A DNA stretch of 64,000 bases from Geosiphon pyriformis (GCA_016748015.1 JAAOMT010000657.1:159271-223270); one strand, 5' to 3'; shown: positions 46,804 through 59,388, counted from the stretch's first letter. A program made the numbers and translations. The notes: a model not told the origin generated them from the letters alone.

Positions 46804-47700
46804 TGTGCAAAGTCTAAAATAAGCTAAAGTTTTCTAGAATTTTGAATATTTAAAGAAATAGAGCCAATAAAAATTTCTTTGGAAATCTTAATAACATTTT
46901 TAATAAGATTGTAAATAAAGATTTTGAAATATTTGTGAGCTTTAACAGATATATATAGGTTAGCAATATTGGCTAGAAAACAGATTTCTGGTTTAACTTC
47001 AAATAATAGAATCTGATTCTGAATTTTCTAATCTACTTTTAAAATATACTGTTGATATAGGAGAATAAAGATGACTATATTGGTATAAATAAGTTTTATT
47101 TTATTATTGTCTTCTTTTATGAAATTAAATGGTATATTTTCTTTTTTACTTGATCCAAACCTGTTAATTTTTTGTACAGTAAAACTTGATTTTTTGTGCA
47201 TAATAACTGGAATTAATTGCAGTATTTTACAAAAAATAAAAAGATAGTTTAAGTAATCTTTTCTTGTAATTCAATTGTATAAAGTTTATTAGAATTATCT
47301 TATAATATTATGATAATGTTTTCAGTGTATTCAGCATCAATAATTCTTTTTTTTATGTTAATTTTTTTTTTGTAAGACTAAACCAAAAAGCAACTTAAAT
47401 CATAGTATTAATAAAAATTTTTAAAGCTATTTTGAGATTTATTTTTACAAAGAAGTGTGAAACTATAACTATAAAGAATTGTTTGGAATATTTTAAATCA
47501 AATTCAGCATTATTTTCATGTGTTTTTTCAGATATATTCTTTGTTGTTATTATTATACTATTTCAATTCTAACTTTTTGGAAAGATTAAAGTAGACAAGA
47601 TACTGTTTTATCTTAGTAGTCTTATTTGGCTCTTGAAATAATATGTTTTTAATAGCAAACTTGTATTTTTTTTAAATTTTGGTAATTTGATAATAGGATA
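46804..47700 (-). pseudogene. dUTPase domain of element M
   Basis: On minus, 'AEFDLKYSKQ' (motif 1, AGxDLR-like) is at about 47500, 'INLKIALKIFINTM' (towards motif 2) follows, then 'RIIDAEYTENIIIIL' at about 47345-47300 corresponds to motif 3 (GVIDxxYxG), and 'RFGSSKKEN' at about 47165 corresponds to the Gly-rich motif 5 (GFGSTGR). Lys or Glu replace the expected Gly at several positions, fitting G-to-A decay. dUTPases hydrolyse dUTP to dUMP and limit uracil in newly made DNA. The segment to 46804 links to RT. Confidence 0.7.
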
Positions 47701-49197
47701 TAGTGTTTTTGGAGATAGATTAAACAAGAGATCATATTTATTGAAGTACTAAAAATAATAAGAAATCAAGCAATAATTGCACAGTTTTGTATTGAAATCT
47801 GCTAGTTTCTGTTTTTGTTTTTCTTAAATAAGAGTCAGTTCTTGGTACTGGTCTTAGAATGTTTTAAGATCATCTGTGAATAGGTTATTTATTTTTTTAA
47901 TAATTATTAGGACATTTTTTATGGTATGTATTTTATTAATTGTGACATTTTTCTATTTGGCTGTAGCCATTTTTTAAATTTTCTTTTCATTATAAGAGTA
48001 TAAATCTAATTGGTTTATTGTTTAACTATAAGTTATAACAAATAAAGTTTTTTTTTGGGCTCAGTTATTGATTAGAATAGTGTACTAACAGAATGTGTTA
48101 TATGTTTTTCTTTTGCCAAAAACATCATTTCACAATTTTTCATTTAATAAAATTTTACTATATACAAGACATAGTATATTATTTTATTTGCCATGTTATT
48201 TTGGTTATTCAAATTGTTTCAATACACAAAATTGGCAATAGTATTTGGTTGCAGTTGGCTATATTTTATTGTCTCTAATACAGGCATTTATTGAAAATAA
48301 CTTTTTTCTACAATTGACACAAATTAATATTAAGGGTTAATAAGATTAATGTCTTTGATTTAAAGTTAGATAAATTAATAGTGCTGTCATAAATTTTTCA
48401 TCAACTCTTTTTTTATCTTTTTTTTTTCATGTGAGAAGTAGTGGTAGTTCTGTTTTGTAATTGTTAAACCAAAAAACTTGATAAGTTTTCAAGATTGGTT
48501 GAAAAGTAGGTTTTTTGAATTTAATTAGAAGTTGTTATTCTGAAGTGTTCACATATAGTGAGTACTTTAGCATATTGTTTATTAAAAATAATCTAGAGTT
48601 CTTGAATATTCCAATCAAATATAGCATGAACTTTAGTTAACCAATTATTTTTTGTAAGAGCTTGAAACTAAGTAGCTTCTATAACAAATACTTTAATTGG
48701 AATGTTGATTTTATAAATTTCGAAAAAAAAATTGGCAATCTTTTCTACCAATGTTTTGGTATTCTTATCTATGATAATTATTTTAGTAATGGTTGTACAA
48801 TTCACTTAATAACTTAGTTGATTCATGAGTCGTTTTGTGATTATGCTGCCTGCAAATCTGCTGTTAAGTATTAATTTAATGTTTAATTATTCTACTTTGA
48901 CATTAGTGTATATTGCTATAACTGGCTTATCCTAATTAATGGCAGCTCTACTAAAAAAATCAGTAATGTTCAAATTATTAATATCAAATAGAAATATAGT
49001 AGTAAGAGTATTATCTTTAGTAATTGTAATAAGTAGAATCATATTGATAAACAGATTTGTGTTCTAAGTAGAAAGATTGATAATTTTGACTACATTTTTT
49101 CTTTCTAAAAATGTTGTATTACCAAAATTCAGAGTTTTTGTAAGACCAAAATATAAAGTCTGATTTAAATATCCAGTTTGTGCTATTTAAGATAATA
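47701..49197 (-). pseudogene. Element M protease and Cys-rich region
   Basis: The retropepsin-like segment reads 'LNIKLILNSRFAGSIITKRL' on minus at about 48890-48820; the catalytic DSG has become NSR. Further on, CVNCRKKL at about 48325 and YCQFCVLKQF at about 48245 form CxxC pairs that look like zinc-binding linkers. Many stops. The upstream gag is absent. Confidence 0.65.
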
Positions 49198-49357
49198 TGT
49201 TATTATTATTATTTATAAAAATTAGGAGTATTATAATTGGAGAAATAACCAATCAGAAGTAAGCATAGTAACAGAAAAATTTCAAGATTCCTCCAGAATT
49301 CCAGAATTTTTTTGAAAGAATTGCAAGATTTCAGGAATCTCATATAACACAAACTAT
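49198..49357 (+). repeat. LTR of element L, part 1
   Basis: Starts TGTTATTATT. It contains 'GGAGAAATAACCAATCAG' and Ile-type AT runs and is cut at 49357 by copy E. It joins 57058 without loss once E and one CTAT are removed. Confidence 0.7.
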
Positions 49358-50024
49358 TATTATGGATTGGAGTAACAAGCTAACAGATAGCAAGGGAGAG
49401 CAGGATTGTAGAGTAATGGAAATAATAAAAAGGATTTCAACTTTAATGAGTGAATTAAATAAGTATAGATTCAATGTGCAAGATCAGTCTCATAAAATAT
49501 CTTAGTCACTATTCTTTTAAAAAATAACTAGAGAATCTGAAGATAGAGGAATAGTCTGTACTATCAACAAATAATTACGTCTGGTATAATTCTATGCTTC
49601 ACATCAACACTCTTAGAATTCAATATCAGATATCAAATGTACTCTTCAGTTATGTTTTATTCAATAATCTTCAAATGCTGCAATTACATGTTTTTAGAAA
49701 AAGAATAAGGAATAACCAACAAGTAATCTTTTATTCCAAGATGTTCAGATACTTGAAAGTAGGGAAAAGAAATTTAGTAATAAGAAAATAATTAAGATGA
49801 AAGTTGTTATTTTATTTATTTTTTTTCTTTGATTTCTACATGCTTTTCTACAGCTAAGAGATTCATTACTTATATAGCTATCAAAAGTGGTCAATGATCA
49901 GGTCAATAATTAGGTCAATAATCAGGTCAATGATTATTTTTTAAAAATAGAGTGGCTAATTTATATGATATCAATGGCTAATACATGTGATAATTAATAA
50001 GAAGTATAAGTTTCAATCATAATA
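49358..50024 (-). repeat. 3' LTR of copy E
   Basis: 667 bp; ends TATTATGG (from TGTTATGG) and TCATAATA on +. The U3 repeat block at about 49890-49935 has only four units. Confidence 0.9.
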
Positions 50025-50746
50025 TTATCTTCTTTAAAGAGATTGAGCTCCAGTGAAATCAAGCTATTTATAATGTAATCTATTTAAAGAGTTTTATTTA
50101 ACTCAAAGCTAACTAGTTTGTTGAAGTCTTTTGTATATAGAGTATATAATACTTGAGATGAAATGAGTTTTATATCTAAAAAACCAAATTTTTGTATTAG
50201 AGTTTTGGCTTTTCTAACAATAGTTAAAACTCTTGGGACATCTAACCATATAATGCCCAAAATTTCTGCCTGTATCTCTGAAGTTGTTTTCTTCATGAGT
50301 TTCATATCTTCTATGATTTCTCCAAAGTGACCATAGAATTCTAATTGCCTTTCATATGACAAGTTTTTGTTTATGGATAAAATTTCTTAGAGTGTTTTTT
50401 CAATTGTGCTGAAAGATAAGAGTATAGCTGCTATTATACTTTTTAATAGATATTTATCCATTTTGCTACCAATTTTTTCTCTTCCAGTAGTAGTTTTCTT
50501 TGGTCTAATAACAGTATGTATTCCACTGTTATCAGTTATGGTGGTTTGTTTTCCAATGGTCAGAGTAGTATTTGGATAGTTTTTGATCCAATACTTATGG
50601 AGAGTATAGAAGATGTTTTGAATGTTTTGATCCAAAAAATAATTGTTCATGTCAATTGAAGATACCTCTGTTTTGGGAATAGTGCATTTATTTATATTTG
50701 ATTTTTGCTAATTATTTAAGTTGATATTATTACAACAGGCAACCAA
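49994..50746 (-). pseudogene. Third ORF of copy E
   Basis: The frame has the same start context (TGATTGGTT) and the same 753-bp length as 12230-12982 in copy B, with no net indel. The parts 50650-50387 and 50362-50084 are open and in the same frame, separated by single-base stops. Conserved words include 'MNNYFLDQNIQN', 'HTVIRPKKTTTGREKIGSKM' and 'TSEIQAEILGII'. Frame conservation across B and E supports a real protein. Confidence 0.75.
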
Positions 50747-52004
50747 TCAGATCATTTATGATATTTTTTGAGTCATATACTATAAACAGGACAATCATTA
50801 AAGATTGTTTCGGATTGATCTTAAAGAATATAAGAACTATTGTTCAAAACTTTATTGACTATAAAGAGTTTTTTCTCTTAGCTAAAGAATTCATCACCAT
50901 AGACATTGTTTCTGTTTGAATGGTATTTTAGTACCAAGTCACCAACACTTAAAGAAAGTGTTTTATTGATTTTCTTTCTTTTAAGCTTTTTTGGAACTGT
51001 TTTATCTTTTCAAAAGCAATTATTCATGCTTTTACTAAGGAGTCAAGAATGATACCAAGTCTTTTTTGCAAAATGTCTTTGTAATTTCCTATTATGATTT
51101 CTTCAAAAGGTATTGTCTCAATGTCAGTTTCTATTGGTAGTATTGCCATATATTCATAGAGCAGATAAAAAAGTTCATAACTTGTTATGTTATAATTCAC
51201 AGTTCTATAAGCAAACAAAGCTAAAGGCAGTACTTTGTCCCATAAGTTTGTTTCTTCACTGGTTTTGGCTAGGATTTCACATAGTGTTCTGTTAAAACGT
51301 TTCACTAGGCTATTTGTTTAAAGGTAATAAGGAGAGGAGAATTTATAATGTATTCTTATTTTTCTACAAAGTTCTTCAACCAGTGTATTGAGAAAAGCTC
51401 TTCTTTTATCAGATAAAAGTTCTTTGGAACAGTCATGATGGCAAATAATATCTTCATAAATGAAATTGGTTATTAAGACTGCTGTTTGGTCAGGAGTACC
51501 TCTTGCTTCTATCCACTTTGTAAGATAATTGGTAACTGTAATAATATATCTGTTGCCATCAAGAGTTATTGTTAAAAGTCTAATAACATCTATACCAATT
51601 CTGTTAAATGGTTGATCAACAGAGATTGAATGGATATTTTTTTTGTGATTGGATTTGCCTCTTTTTTGGCAGATGTCACAGGTTTTGATGTATTCACCAA
51701 TGTTCTTTTCCAAGGTAGACTAATAATAGTGAGCTAAGGTTTTCTGAATTGTTTTTGTTTTTTTAAAGTGTTCAGCTAATGGGTCAATATATATGTTGTA
51801 TATTACAATTTTTTTTTTTTCAAATCTGATAATTCTCTGGAGACAATCAGAATCTTTTCTATTTCTTTTATATAACTGGTTCTGAGAGATTAAATAGAAA
51901 TTTGAATGTTTGCACAAATGTTTTTTTTGCTGTTGAGTGTATTCTGGTGGGTATTGTCCTTTACCCAAAAATTCTATTAAGGCAGAATAATTGTCCAAGT
52001 TCAT
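50700..52004 (-). pseudogene. pol: Integrase of copy E
   Basis: Open pieces are 52004-51720, 51713-51318 and 51305-51024. 'YIKTCDICQKRGKSN' is the Cys half of the zinc module, 'IGIDVIRLL' holds the first Asp, and 'ELLSDKRRAF' the second. As in B, the residue 35 codons after it is Lys ('SLVKRFNRTLCE', at about 51297-51303). Confidence 0.85.
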
Positions 52005-53660
52005 TATTATGTTTGTTTGTAAAAGAGTTACTAATAATTAAGTTGGTTTGATTTGAGAGGTTGTACTATTACTGAATGATAAGTCTAAAAAGAGTGTCTG
52101 CATTTGATGATTTGCTTCTTTATAGTGTTAAATATTATAGTCAAATTTATCCAAATGGAGTATTCAGTAAGTTATTCATTTATGTTCCAGCTTCTTTTTA
52201 TTGTGCAGCCAAACCAAGGCTTGATGATCTGTTATCACTAAGAATTTTGCACCAAAAAAATATTGATCTCAGTAACTAGTAGCCCAAACTACTGCTAAGC
52301 ATTTCTGTTTAGTAACTGAATAATTCTTTTTTGCTGGTGTAAGGGATCTACTGGCATATGCTATGGCATATTCTCTACTATTTTCATCTTTCTGTAAAAG
52401 AACAGCACCAAGTTCATAGCCAGATGTATCAGTGTGGAGAATAAAAAGTTGGTCAGATCAGGTTACTTGAGAATTGGTTTAGTAACAAGTTTTTCCTTCA
52501 GAATTTCAAAAGCTTTTTGTTAATAAGTGCTTCAGTGAAAATTGACATTTTTTCTAAGTAGCTGATTAAGAAAAAAGACAATTTTGGAGAAATCCTTAAT
52601 AAATTTGTAATAGTAAGAGGCCAAATCAAGGAAAGAGTGTAGTTCAGGAACATTTATTGGTTGTCTAATGTTCTGAACTTTTTCAATTTTAGCTGGGTTA
52701 GGGAAAATTCCATCTTTTGTAATAAAATGACCAAGGAACTGGGTAGATTAGTGTTCAAAGAAAGATTTAATTGGGTTGATTTTGAGGCCAGTATTTCTGA
52801 TGCAGATCAAAAACCTTCTGTAAATGTTTAAGGTATTTATCCCAAGTTTTTGAGTAAACTATTATGTTATCTAAGTAGACCAAAACAAAGTTTTCTTTTA
52901 CTGATTCAAATACTTTGTCTATTAGGCATTAAAAGGTGAAAAAGGCATTGGTGAGACCAAAAAACATGACTGTGAATTTATAGGTATTATACTTGGTAAT
53001 AAAAGCAGTTTTTTTTCTGCTTTCTGGATCTATCTCTACTTGCCAAAATCCAGCAGTTAAGTTAATGGTTGAGAAGAAAGCAGCACTATTGAATTTATCT
53101 AGCATTGCATCAATTTTGGGAAGTAGGTATATGTCTCTTATAGTGATGGTATTTAGTTGACAGTAGTTAACACAGAAGCATAGAATTCCACTTTTCTTGA
53201 ATACCACTACAACTGGGAAAGCCCATTTACTCTTGGTTTTTTGTATGAATTCAAGATTTTTCATCTGGTTTATCTCTTTCTTGATAAACTTATCATTGCA
53301 TTGATTGGATTGATAAGGCTTTAAATAGATAGGACAAGTTTCTTTTGTAGTGATAGTGTGTTGTATCACATGGGTTTGTTCAGAGGTATTACTTTCTTTT
53401 AAGATAATTGGGCTATTCCTAACCAACAGATTTTTAATTTTCACTTTTTTTTCTTCAGGGGAAGGTTTTCTTTGTTCTACAACTAATGATTGGATTTTAG
53501 GTGGTTCACTTTCAAAGGACTTCTGTACTTTTTTTAGTTCTTTTCTGGATATCAAACTAATTGGCTCCCAATCTTTGTAATAGATTAGACAGAACTTGCA
53601 TTCATCACTAGGAGAATACAAAAGTTTATTGCACCAGCACCTGGTACAAGAATCATGCCA
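52005..53660 (-). pseudogene. pol: Reverse transcriptase and RNase H of copy E
   Basis: The open stretch 53621-52929 holds the linker and first RT half ('FCVNYCQLNTITIRDIYLLP', 'FWQVEIDPESRKKTAFITKY'). The catalytic box at 52866-52877 reads YLDN rather than YLDD, so a GAC has become AAC. The RNase H part (52600-52050) has several stops. Confidence 0.85.
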
Positions 53661-54761
53661 TTAATAACTGTATTTTGCTTTCTTGCCAGGTTTTCTATCA
53701 AAGGTTTTTCTGAGAATATTATAGTAGGGCCAGCAAATCAGCTTGTTATTTATCATAATTCCTTTTTTGTCAGCTTTAACATTGTCCAGTGACTTGCCAT
53801 TACTGGTAAAGATAGTATAGGTGAGTTCAGCAGTTTCTTCTTGTTCTTCTTGATCTTTTTTTTTATTACTCTCATCATTATCTGATTCATCTGATTGTTT
53901 TTCTTGTTGTTTTTGTGTAGGCACTAAGAAAGTTGTCCAATGGTGGCACTTAACCACAATGGGTTTTTCACCACATCTGATGGTCAGTTCACAGAATTTA
54001 TAATCAAGCAAGACTTTTGTTTTCTTGAGCCATTCATTGCCAACTATTATGGTGTATTTTTTTGCTTCAGATACTTCTATGTCAGTTTCAATGCTAATGT
54101 CATTGATTCAGACAGAAACAGCTTTGGCTATGCCCAGATCTTTCTTTTTGTCATCATGTACATTGGTCATTGGTTTTGTAGACAGTTCATTAATTTTTCT
54201 GCCAATTGCTTCTAAAAAGTGTTTGGCAATAACACTAACAAATAATCTACTGTTTAGGATCAGATTAATGAAGTAACCAGCCACTTGGGCTTTACAAATG
54301 AGAGGAGTAATATTGCTATTGTTAGCAAGTCCAGTTTGGCATAAGTGCTTGTTGGTCTTTAGTGTCTTCTTTTTAGGAATTAAAAATTTGTGAAAGTCTT
54401 TTCTAAATTGGAGATAAGTTATTAATTGGCCAAAGGTAATGTGAGCAGGCATTTCTATAAGATCTTTGACAACAAAATAGAGACCAGATTTTTGTAATAT
54501 TTCTGGGGATTCTAACTTTGGAGAATTCTTGAAAACTTTGGTCTTTGGTGGCTCATTGTTATCAGCAGTTGATGTGAAGACTTTCTTTGGATTTATAACG
54601 AAATCAACCTTGGATTTTTTCTTCTTTCTTGTTGATTCAGAAGTGTTGATTGCTAGTTCATTCATGTTATAGTTATTATTAGTTAAGTTAAAAGCATAAA
54701 AGAGGTTTTTTTCTGGTTGGCTTGTACTCTTACTCTTTGGAGGTGTACCTATCAGTTTAAA
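53661..54761 (-). pseudogene. pol: Protease and linker of copy E pol
   Basis: Opens at the slippery site. The 185-codon stretch 54665-54108 contains the protease; the active-site motif reads 'LILNSRLFVSVIAKHF' (DSG to NSR). The acidic linker follows in 54011-53661. It stays in frame through this region, unlike B, with only a few point stops. Confidence 0.8.
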
Positions 54762-56302
54762 GACTAATAAACAGTGGCTTAAACTAAAGGATTCTCTTCA
54801 AAGAAATTGATGTTGGCATGATTGGGTCTTTGGTTGGGAATATTGTTGTTGATAGTTCTGTTGTTTTGATTATTATTGTTTCTGGAAGCTGGAGGAGACA
54901 GGAAAGAATTGTTGCAATCTTTGAAGAAATGTCTAGTTAATCCACAGTAATAACACACAGATGGATCACAATTTTGTTGTCTTTAATAAAAAAGTTGTTG
55001 GGGTTGATTAAAATGGGGTTCAAATCTGAGTTTTTAAGTTTGTTAATTTTCTCTGACTGCTTGAATTAAGAGTTCTAATAACCAGGCAAGATTGGCTGTG
55101 AGTTTATCTATTAATTGTTTATTGGAATCTGAAGTTTGGGCAGTGAAAGAAGTAGCAGCCATTTGAGAAGCAGGGGCCATAACAAAAGCAAGAACAAAAA
55201 CTAGAAGTGTAAATTCCAAGTGCATCCTTTAATTGTCTTCAATTTATTGAACTAGTTCAATAATCATATCCATTGTGGGATTGTTTTTTAGGGCCAAAAG
55301 AAGCCAAAGAGCATAGGACAGATCTGTTCTTAATTCTTTTGTAAAAAAATGAATCTTTTGTTCTTCTGTCCAGTTTTTTCCAGAGTCTACCCACTTGATT
55401 AACTTTCTGATTGCTTTTGCATATTTGATTACAGCTTCATCAGGACCTTAAATTCTTTTTTCTAATTCCATGTGTCATTTAGATATTAAGATAAAAGTTC
55501 TAAATTTCATTTCAAACCAGATAGTAAAAGAGATGTTATCTTTTCTGGCATTTGCTGGTGCCCATTTAATGATTTTTTGCTGAGTGTTGGCATTGGTTTT
55601 TTGTGAGAACCAAGTAACAAGAGAGCTTTGAAAATAGCCACCAACAATTTGGAATTTATATTTATTATTATATTGGTTGGCTGTGGCAGTTCTTTTAAAG
55701 TCATTCAACCATTCAATTGGATCTTGTGCATCACTTTTAAACAAGGGTAATGGAGTGTTATTTCTTCTTTTCAAAGCAGTTTGTATGTCTTGGAGAGCAA
55801 TCAGAATGTTCTATTGTATAAGATCATTAGCTATTGGTTCAGGAGTTACTGTTTGAATAGAATGATCTAATTCATTTGAGAAAAGATCAAAAACAGAAGC
55901 AGTTTAATAGCTTTCTTCTTCTGTTTCAAGAAAAGTTTCAGTTAATTGATGAGCAGTAACCCAAGTATAGATTTGATGATTCAGATATTCGAAATCAGAA
56001 GACTGTTGTTCAAAGATTGTGGGATATAAAAGCTAATTGATGCTGTTTTTTTTTTTTTCAAAGTTGTCTTCAAAATAAGCTTAATCAAAGTAATAAGTTG
56101 TATAGACTGTGTAAGTTTCAGCTAAATGCTCATTCAAAAACCAGTTCCAAAAGTTTTGGAATTGTCTGTTGGATTGTTCTTTAATGGAAAAGCAAATCAA
56201 GCAGGAAAGCAAAGAATTGAGTTCAATAAAGTCTAGATCATTTTTGTTATGTGTTTTAAAGTGTTCTTTTGATTGTTGTAACAGGTATAAATAATCACCC
56301 AT
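54752..56302 (-). pseudogene. gag: Gag of copy E, broken
   Basis: ATG at 56302 gives 'MGDYLYLLQQSKEHFKTHNK'. The capsid part is at 55774-55475 ('DPIEWLNDFKRTATANQYNN'). The CCHC knuckle CYYCGLTRHFFKDC at about 54955-54910 is intact. Stops include TAA for CAA-type codons at about 56079. Gag ends at a TGA that replaces Trp just after TTTAAAC. Confidence 0.85.
54755..54761 (-). promoter_or_regulatory. Probable -1 frameshift site of copy E
   Basis: TTTAAAC on minus in the gag frame, as in copies B and J, followed directly by TGA and TAG in the gag frame. The heptamer is unchanged although the flanks have mutated. Confidence 0.7.
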
Positions 56303-56335
56303 ACAATAGAAAACAGAGTGGATTTTGACAACCTG

Positions 56336-56348
56336 ACAGGGAGCACCA
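56336..56348 (-). other. Primer-binding site of copy E
   Basis: TGGTGCTCCCTGT on minus, six bases inside the LTR end. Identical to 6651-6663. Confidence 0.7.
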
Positions 56349-56354
56349 CTTTTA

Positions 56355-57057
56355 TGTTATGAGTTGGAGTAACAAGCTAACAAATAGTAAGAGAGAGCAG
56401 AATTGTAGGATAATGGAAATAATCAAAGAGATTTCAACTTCAATGAGCGAATTGAATAAGTATAAATTCAATGTGCAAGATCAGTCTCATAAAATATCTC
56501 AGTCACTATTCTTTCAAAAAATAACTAGGAAATCTGAAGATAGAGAAATAGTCCATACTGTCAACAAATAATCATGTCTGGTATAATTCTATGTCTCACA
56601 TCAGCACTTTTAGAATTCAATATCAGGTATCAAATGTACTTTTCAGTCATGTTTTATTCAATAATCTTCAAATACTGCAATTACAAGTTTTTAGAAAAAG
56701 AGTAAGGAATAACCAACAAGTAATTTTTTATTCCAAAATGTTCAGATACTTGAAGGTAGGAAAAGAGAATTTAGTGATAAGAGAATGATTGAGATGAAAA
56801 TTGTTATTTTATTTATTTTTTTTCTTTGATTTCTACATGCTTTTCTACAGCTAAGAGATTCATCACTTATATAGCTATCAAAAGTGGTCAATGATCAGGT
56901 TAATGACTAAGTCAATCATCAAGTCAATGATCAGGTCAATGGTCAGGTCATTGATCAAGTCAATGATTACTTTCTAAAAATAGAGTGGCTAATTTATACA
57001 ACATCAATGGCTAATACATGTGATAATTAATAAAAAGTATAAGTTTCAACCATAATA
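56355..57057 (-). repeat. 5' LTR of copy E
   Basis: 703 bp. On + it begins TGTTATGA and ends CCATAATA. The U3 repeats (about 56888-56970) have about seven units, more than in its 3' LTR. A TATA box on minus is at 56866-56873. Confidence 0.9.
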
Positions 57058-57749
57058 CTATATATATATAGCAGTAGCATTAGAAATAAAAAAAGTATTC
57101 AGTTCAGTTTCAATTTAACATTCCTTTTTTTATCTATTAATTAATTTTTACTTTACAGATAATTACTATTAACCAAAGTAAATTTATTACAATATTAAAT
57201 AAAACATATTTATTATCATTCAATCCATATTATTATTGTTTGATTGAGAATTTTTACCACTCTTCTGTTATTAACACTCCATATTGATAACATTTAATAC
57301 TTAACTACACTAGAACAATAGTTCTTGATTATGGCTATTGATGAAATACTAATTTTTTATTTTCTTTTCATTTTTTTTATTTTTTTATTTTATTTTATTT
57401 GTTTGTTGTTTTATTAACTGAGAAAAAAAGATTAAGTGCTAAGCAATTTTAATATCAAAAATAGTCTGGTAAAAGACTCAGAAATAAGGATAGAAATTTA
57501 AGGATAGCTTACTAAAAGAACACAACTGCCAAAATAAACTGGCCACCATGCTGAAGAAAAAAATTTGACAGAATAACCATTTTGGAAGGCTATTAAAGCA
57601 ACTATTAAATCTCTGTTCATTATACAAAGAACTTAACCAAAATCTTCAAATTACCAAAACCTTTAGATATTACCAACATTATTAAGCTATTAAGTACCAA
57701 ATTATGAGTTTGTTATTTGTTTTAACATTCCAAATAATTACTTGTAACA
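57058..57749 (+). repeat. LTR of element L, part 2
   Basis: Starts after copy E with CTATATATATAGCAGTAGCA, a TATA-like promoter region, and ends GTAACA at 57749. With 49198-49357 it forms an LTR of about 850 bp that is not related to the main family's LTR. Confidence 0.7.
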
Positions 57750-57751
57750 TT

Positions 57752-57767
57752 TGGTGCTTCTTGTAAG
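57752..57767 (+). other. Primer-binding site of element L
   Basis: TGGTGCTTCTTGTAAG, two bases after the LTR. It matches the main family's TGGTGCTCCCTGTAAG at all but two or three positions, which are C-to-T changes. Confidence 0.6.
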
Positions 57768-58721
57768 ATATAATCCAACAAAAAACCAGTATCAGCAACA
57801 ACTATCTAAAACAGTGGCAGAATCAGAAAAAATAGAGACAAACCACTTGGAATTTGTGAAAGCTTTATTTCAATACTATCACCCTCATTTTAGACTAATA
57901 AACAATAATTGGCCAACAAAATCAGTATTTAATTGCTATGTTAACAAAAAAATTATATATTACTTAGGAAGACAAAGAGATTCAGAAGCTGTCTTTAACA
58001 ATTTCTATAGTAAATTACTCTAAAGCACTATATGTTTAGCAAACTATTTGTTTGCACCATTAATCACAAAAATAAACCAGAAAATTAAAAAATATACACC
58101 ACAAAAATTTCTCATTACTTTTGCCAAAAAGAGAAAAAAAAGATTACAAATCTCAGCAGAAACACCAAAAAAAGCACAACCACTTACTTAAAAGAAACCA
58201 AAAATTGTTTCACTTATTAACCCATTATATTATTACACTTTAGGAAGTACTATCTACATAATATCAACAGCCATGTTCACAGCAACTGTGAAAACACTAT
58301 TGGCAAAAATACTGTTTTAGAGTAAACAAAAAAAAACTAAACTATTAGGAACCTATAATAATTATTTTGAAGGATTTAAATCATGACCAACCACAATATC
58401 AAGACTTTAATTACCACCACCTCAATTGAATTTTAGACAACCAGTAACTAAACAAACACAGAATCAGAAGAAAAAAAAGACAACAATCAAGAAATTAATA
58501 ACCAGAAACTGATCATAAATAAACTGGAATTACAAACTCTGATTGTTTAAACTCTGCCAAATCCAGAGAACCTAAATTCCACTCAGATTTATCAACAAAA
58601 CTTATCTCCAGTAATTGTGATTACAAATAGCATACACACTTATTACCAAGCTAGAAAAATTTATGAGTAAAGAAGACAATACTCAAGCCTAATTAAATAA
58701 TGTTACCAAAGCAATTACTAC
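57768..58721 (+). pseudogene. Probable gag remnant of element L
   Basis: After the PBS, 57768-58023 is open ('HLEFVKALFQYYHPHFRLIN', 'LGRQRDSEAVFNNFYSKLL'), then a Lys/Pro-rich region with stops. Position suggests gag, but no capsid domain or zinc knuckle was recognised. Copy J interrupts it at 58722. Confidence 0.45.
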
Positions 58722-59388
58722 TGTTACAATTGAAACCCATAATTTTTATTAATTATCACATGTATTAGTTACTAATATCATATAATTAGCCACTCTATTT
58801 TTAGATAGTGATCATTGACCTGATCAATGACCTGATCATTGACCTAGTCATTGACCTGGTCATTGACCACTTTCAATAGATATATAAGCAATGAGTCTCT
58901 TAGCTGTAGAAAATCATCTCTCAGACAAGAATCAAATAAATAAAAATAACAACTTTCATCTCAATCACTTTCTTATTGCTAATTTCCCTTTCACTACCTT
59001 CAAGTATCTGAACATTTTAGGATAAAAGATTACTTGTTGGCCTTTTCCTGATGTATATAATTGTAACATTTGAAGATTATTTGAATAAATGTAACTAAAA
59101 AGCACAAGTTGATACCTGATATTGAATTCTAAGAACACCAATGTGAGGCATAAAATTATATCAGTGGTGATCAATTGTTGACAGTACGGACTATCCTTCT
59201 ACCTTTAGATTCCCCAGTTACCTTTGAAAAGAATAGCAACTGAAATATTTTATGAGACTGATCTCGCACATTGAATCCATACTCATTCAATTTGCTCTTT
59301 AAAGTTGAATTTTCCTTTGATTATTTCCATCACCCTACAATCCTGTTCTCCCTTGCTATCCATTAGCTTGTTACTCCAACCCATAACA
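58722..59388 (+). repeat. 5' LTR of gypsy copy J
   Basis: 667 bp, TGTTACAA to CCATAACA. Five to six U3 repeats at 58808-58865 and a TATA box at 58881-58888. Confidence 0.92.

Larger units (their letters stand above)
39880..49197 (-). mobile_element. Second Ty3/gypsy family 'M' with dUTPase, broken
   Basis: On minus, from high to low coordinates: protease (about 48870), two Cys-rich motifs, dUTPase (47520-47130), the LINE H insertion, RT and RNase H (44440-43150), integrase (43140-41740), ORF X (41440-40560) and LTR (to 39880). Gag is not seen; the 5' end is replaced by the LTR of element L at 49198. All domains carry stops from transition-type decay. Confidence 0.75.
49358..57057 (-). mobile_element. 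Full-length Ty3/gypsy retrotransposon, copy E
   Basis: 7.7 kb on minus with both LTRs, PBS, gag, slippery site, pol and third ORF in the same order and spacing as copy B. CTAT precedes it (49354-49357) and follows it (57058-57061): a 4-bp target duplication. It is inserted in the LTR of element L next to that LTR's TATA region. It is more decayed than B. Confidence 0.92.

Noticed and set aside
49594-49791. Short plus-strand ORFs at 49594-49791, 56359-56788 and 13531-13756
   Set aside because: They fall inside LTR sequence and recur only because the LTR recurs.
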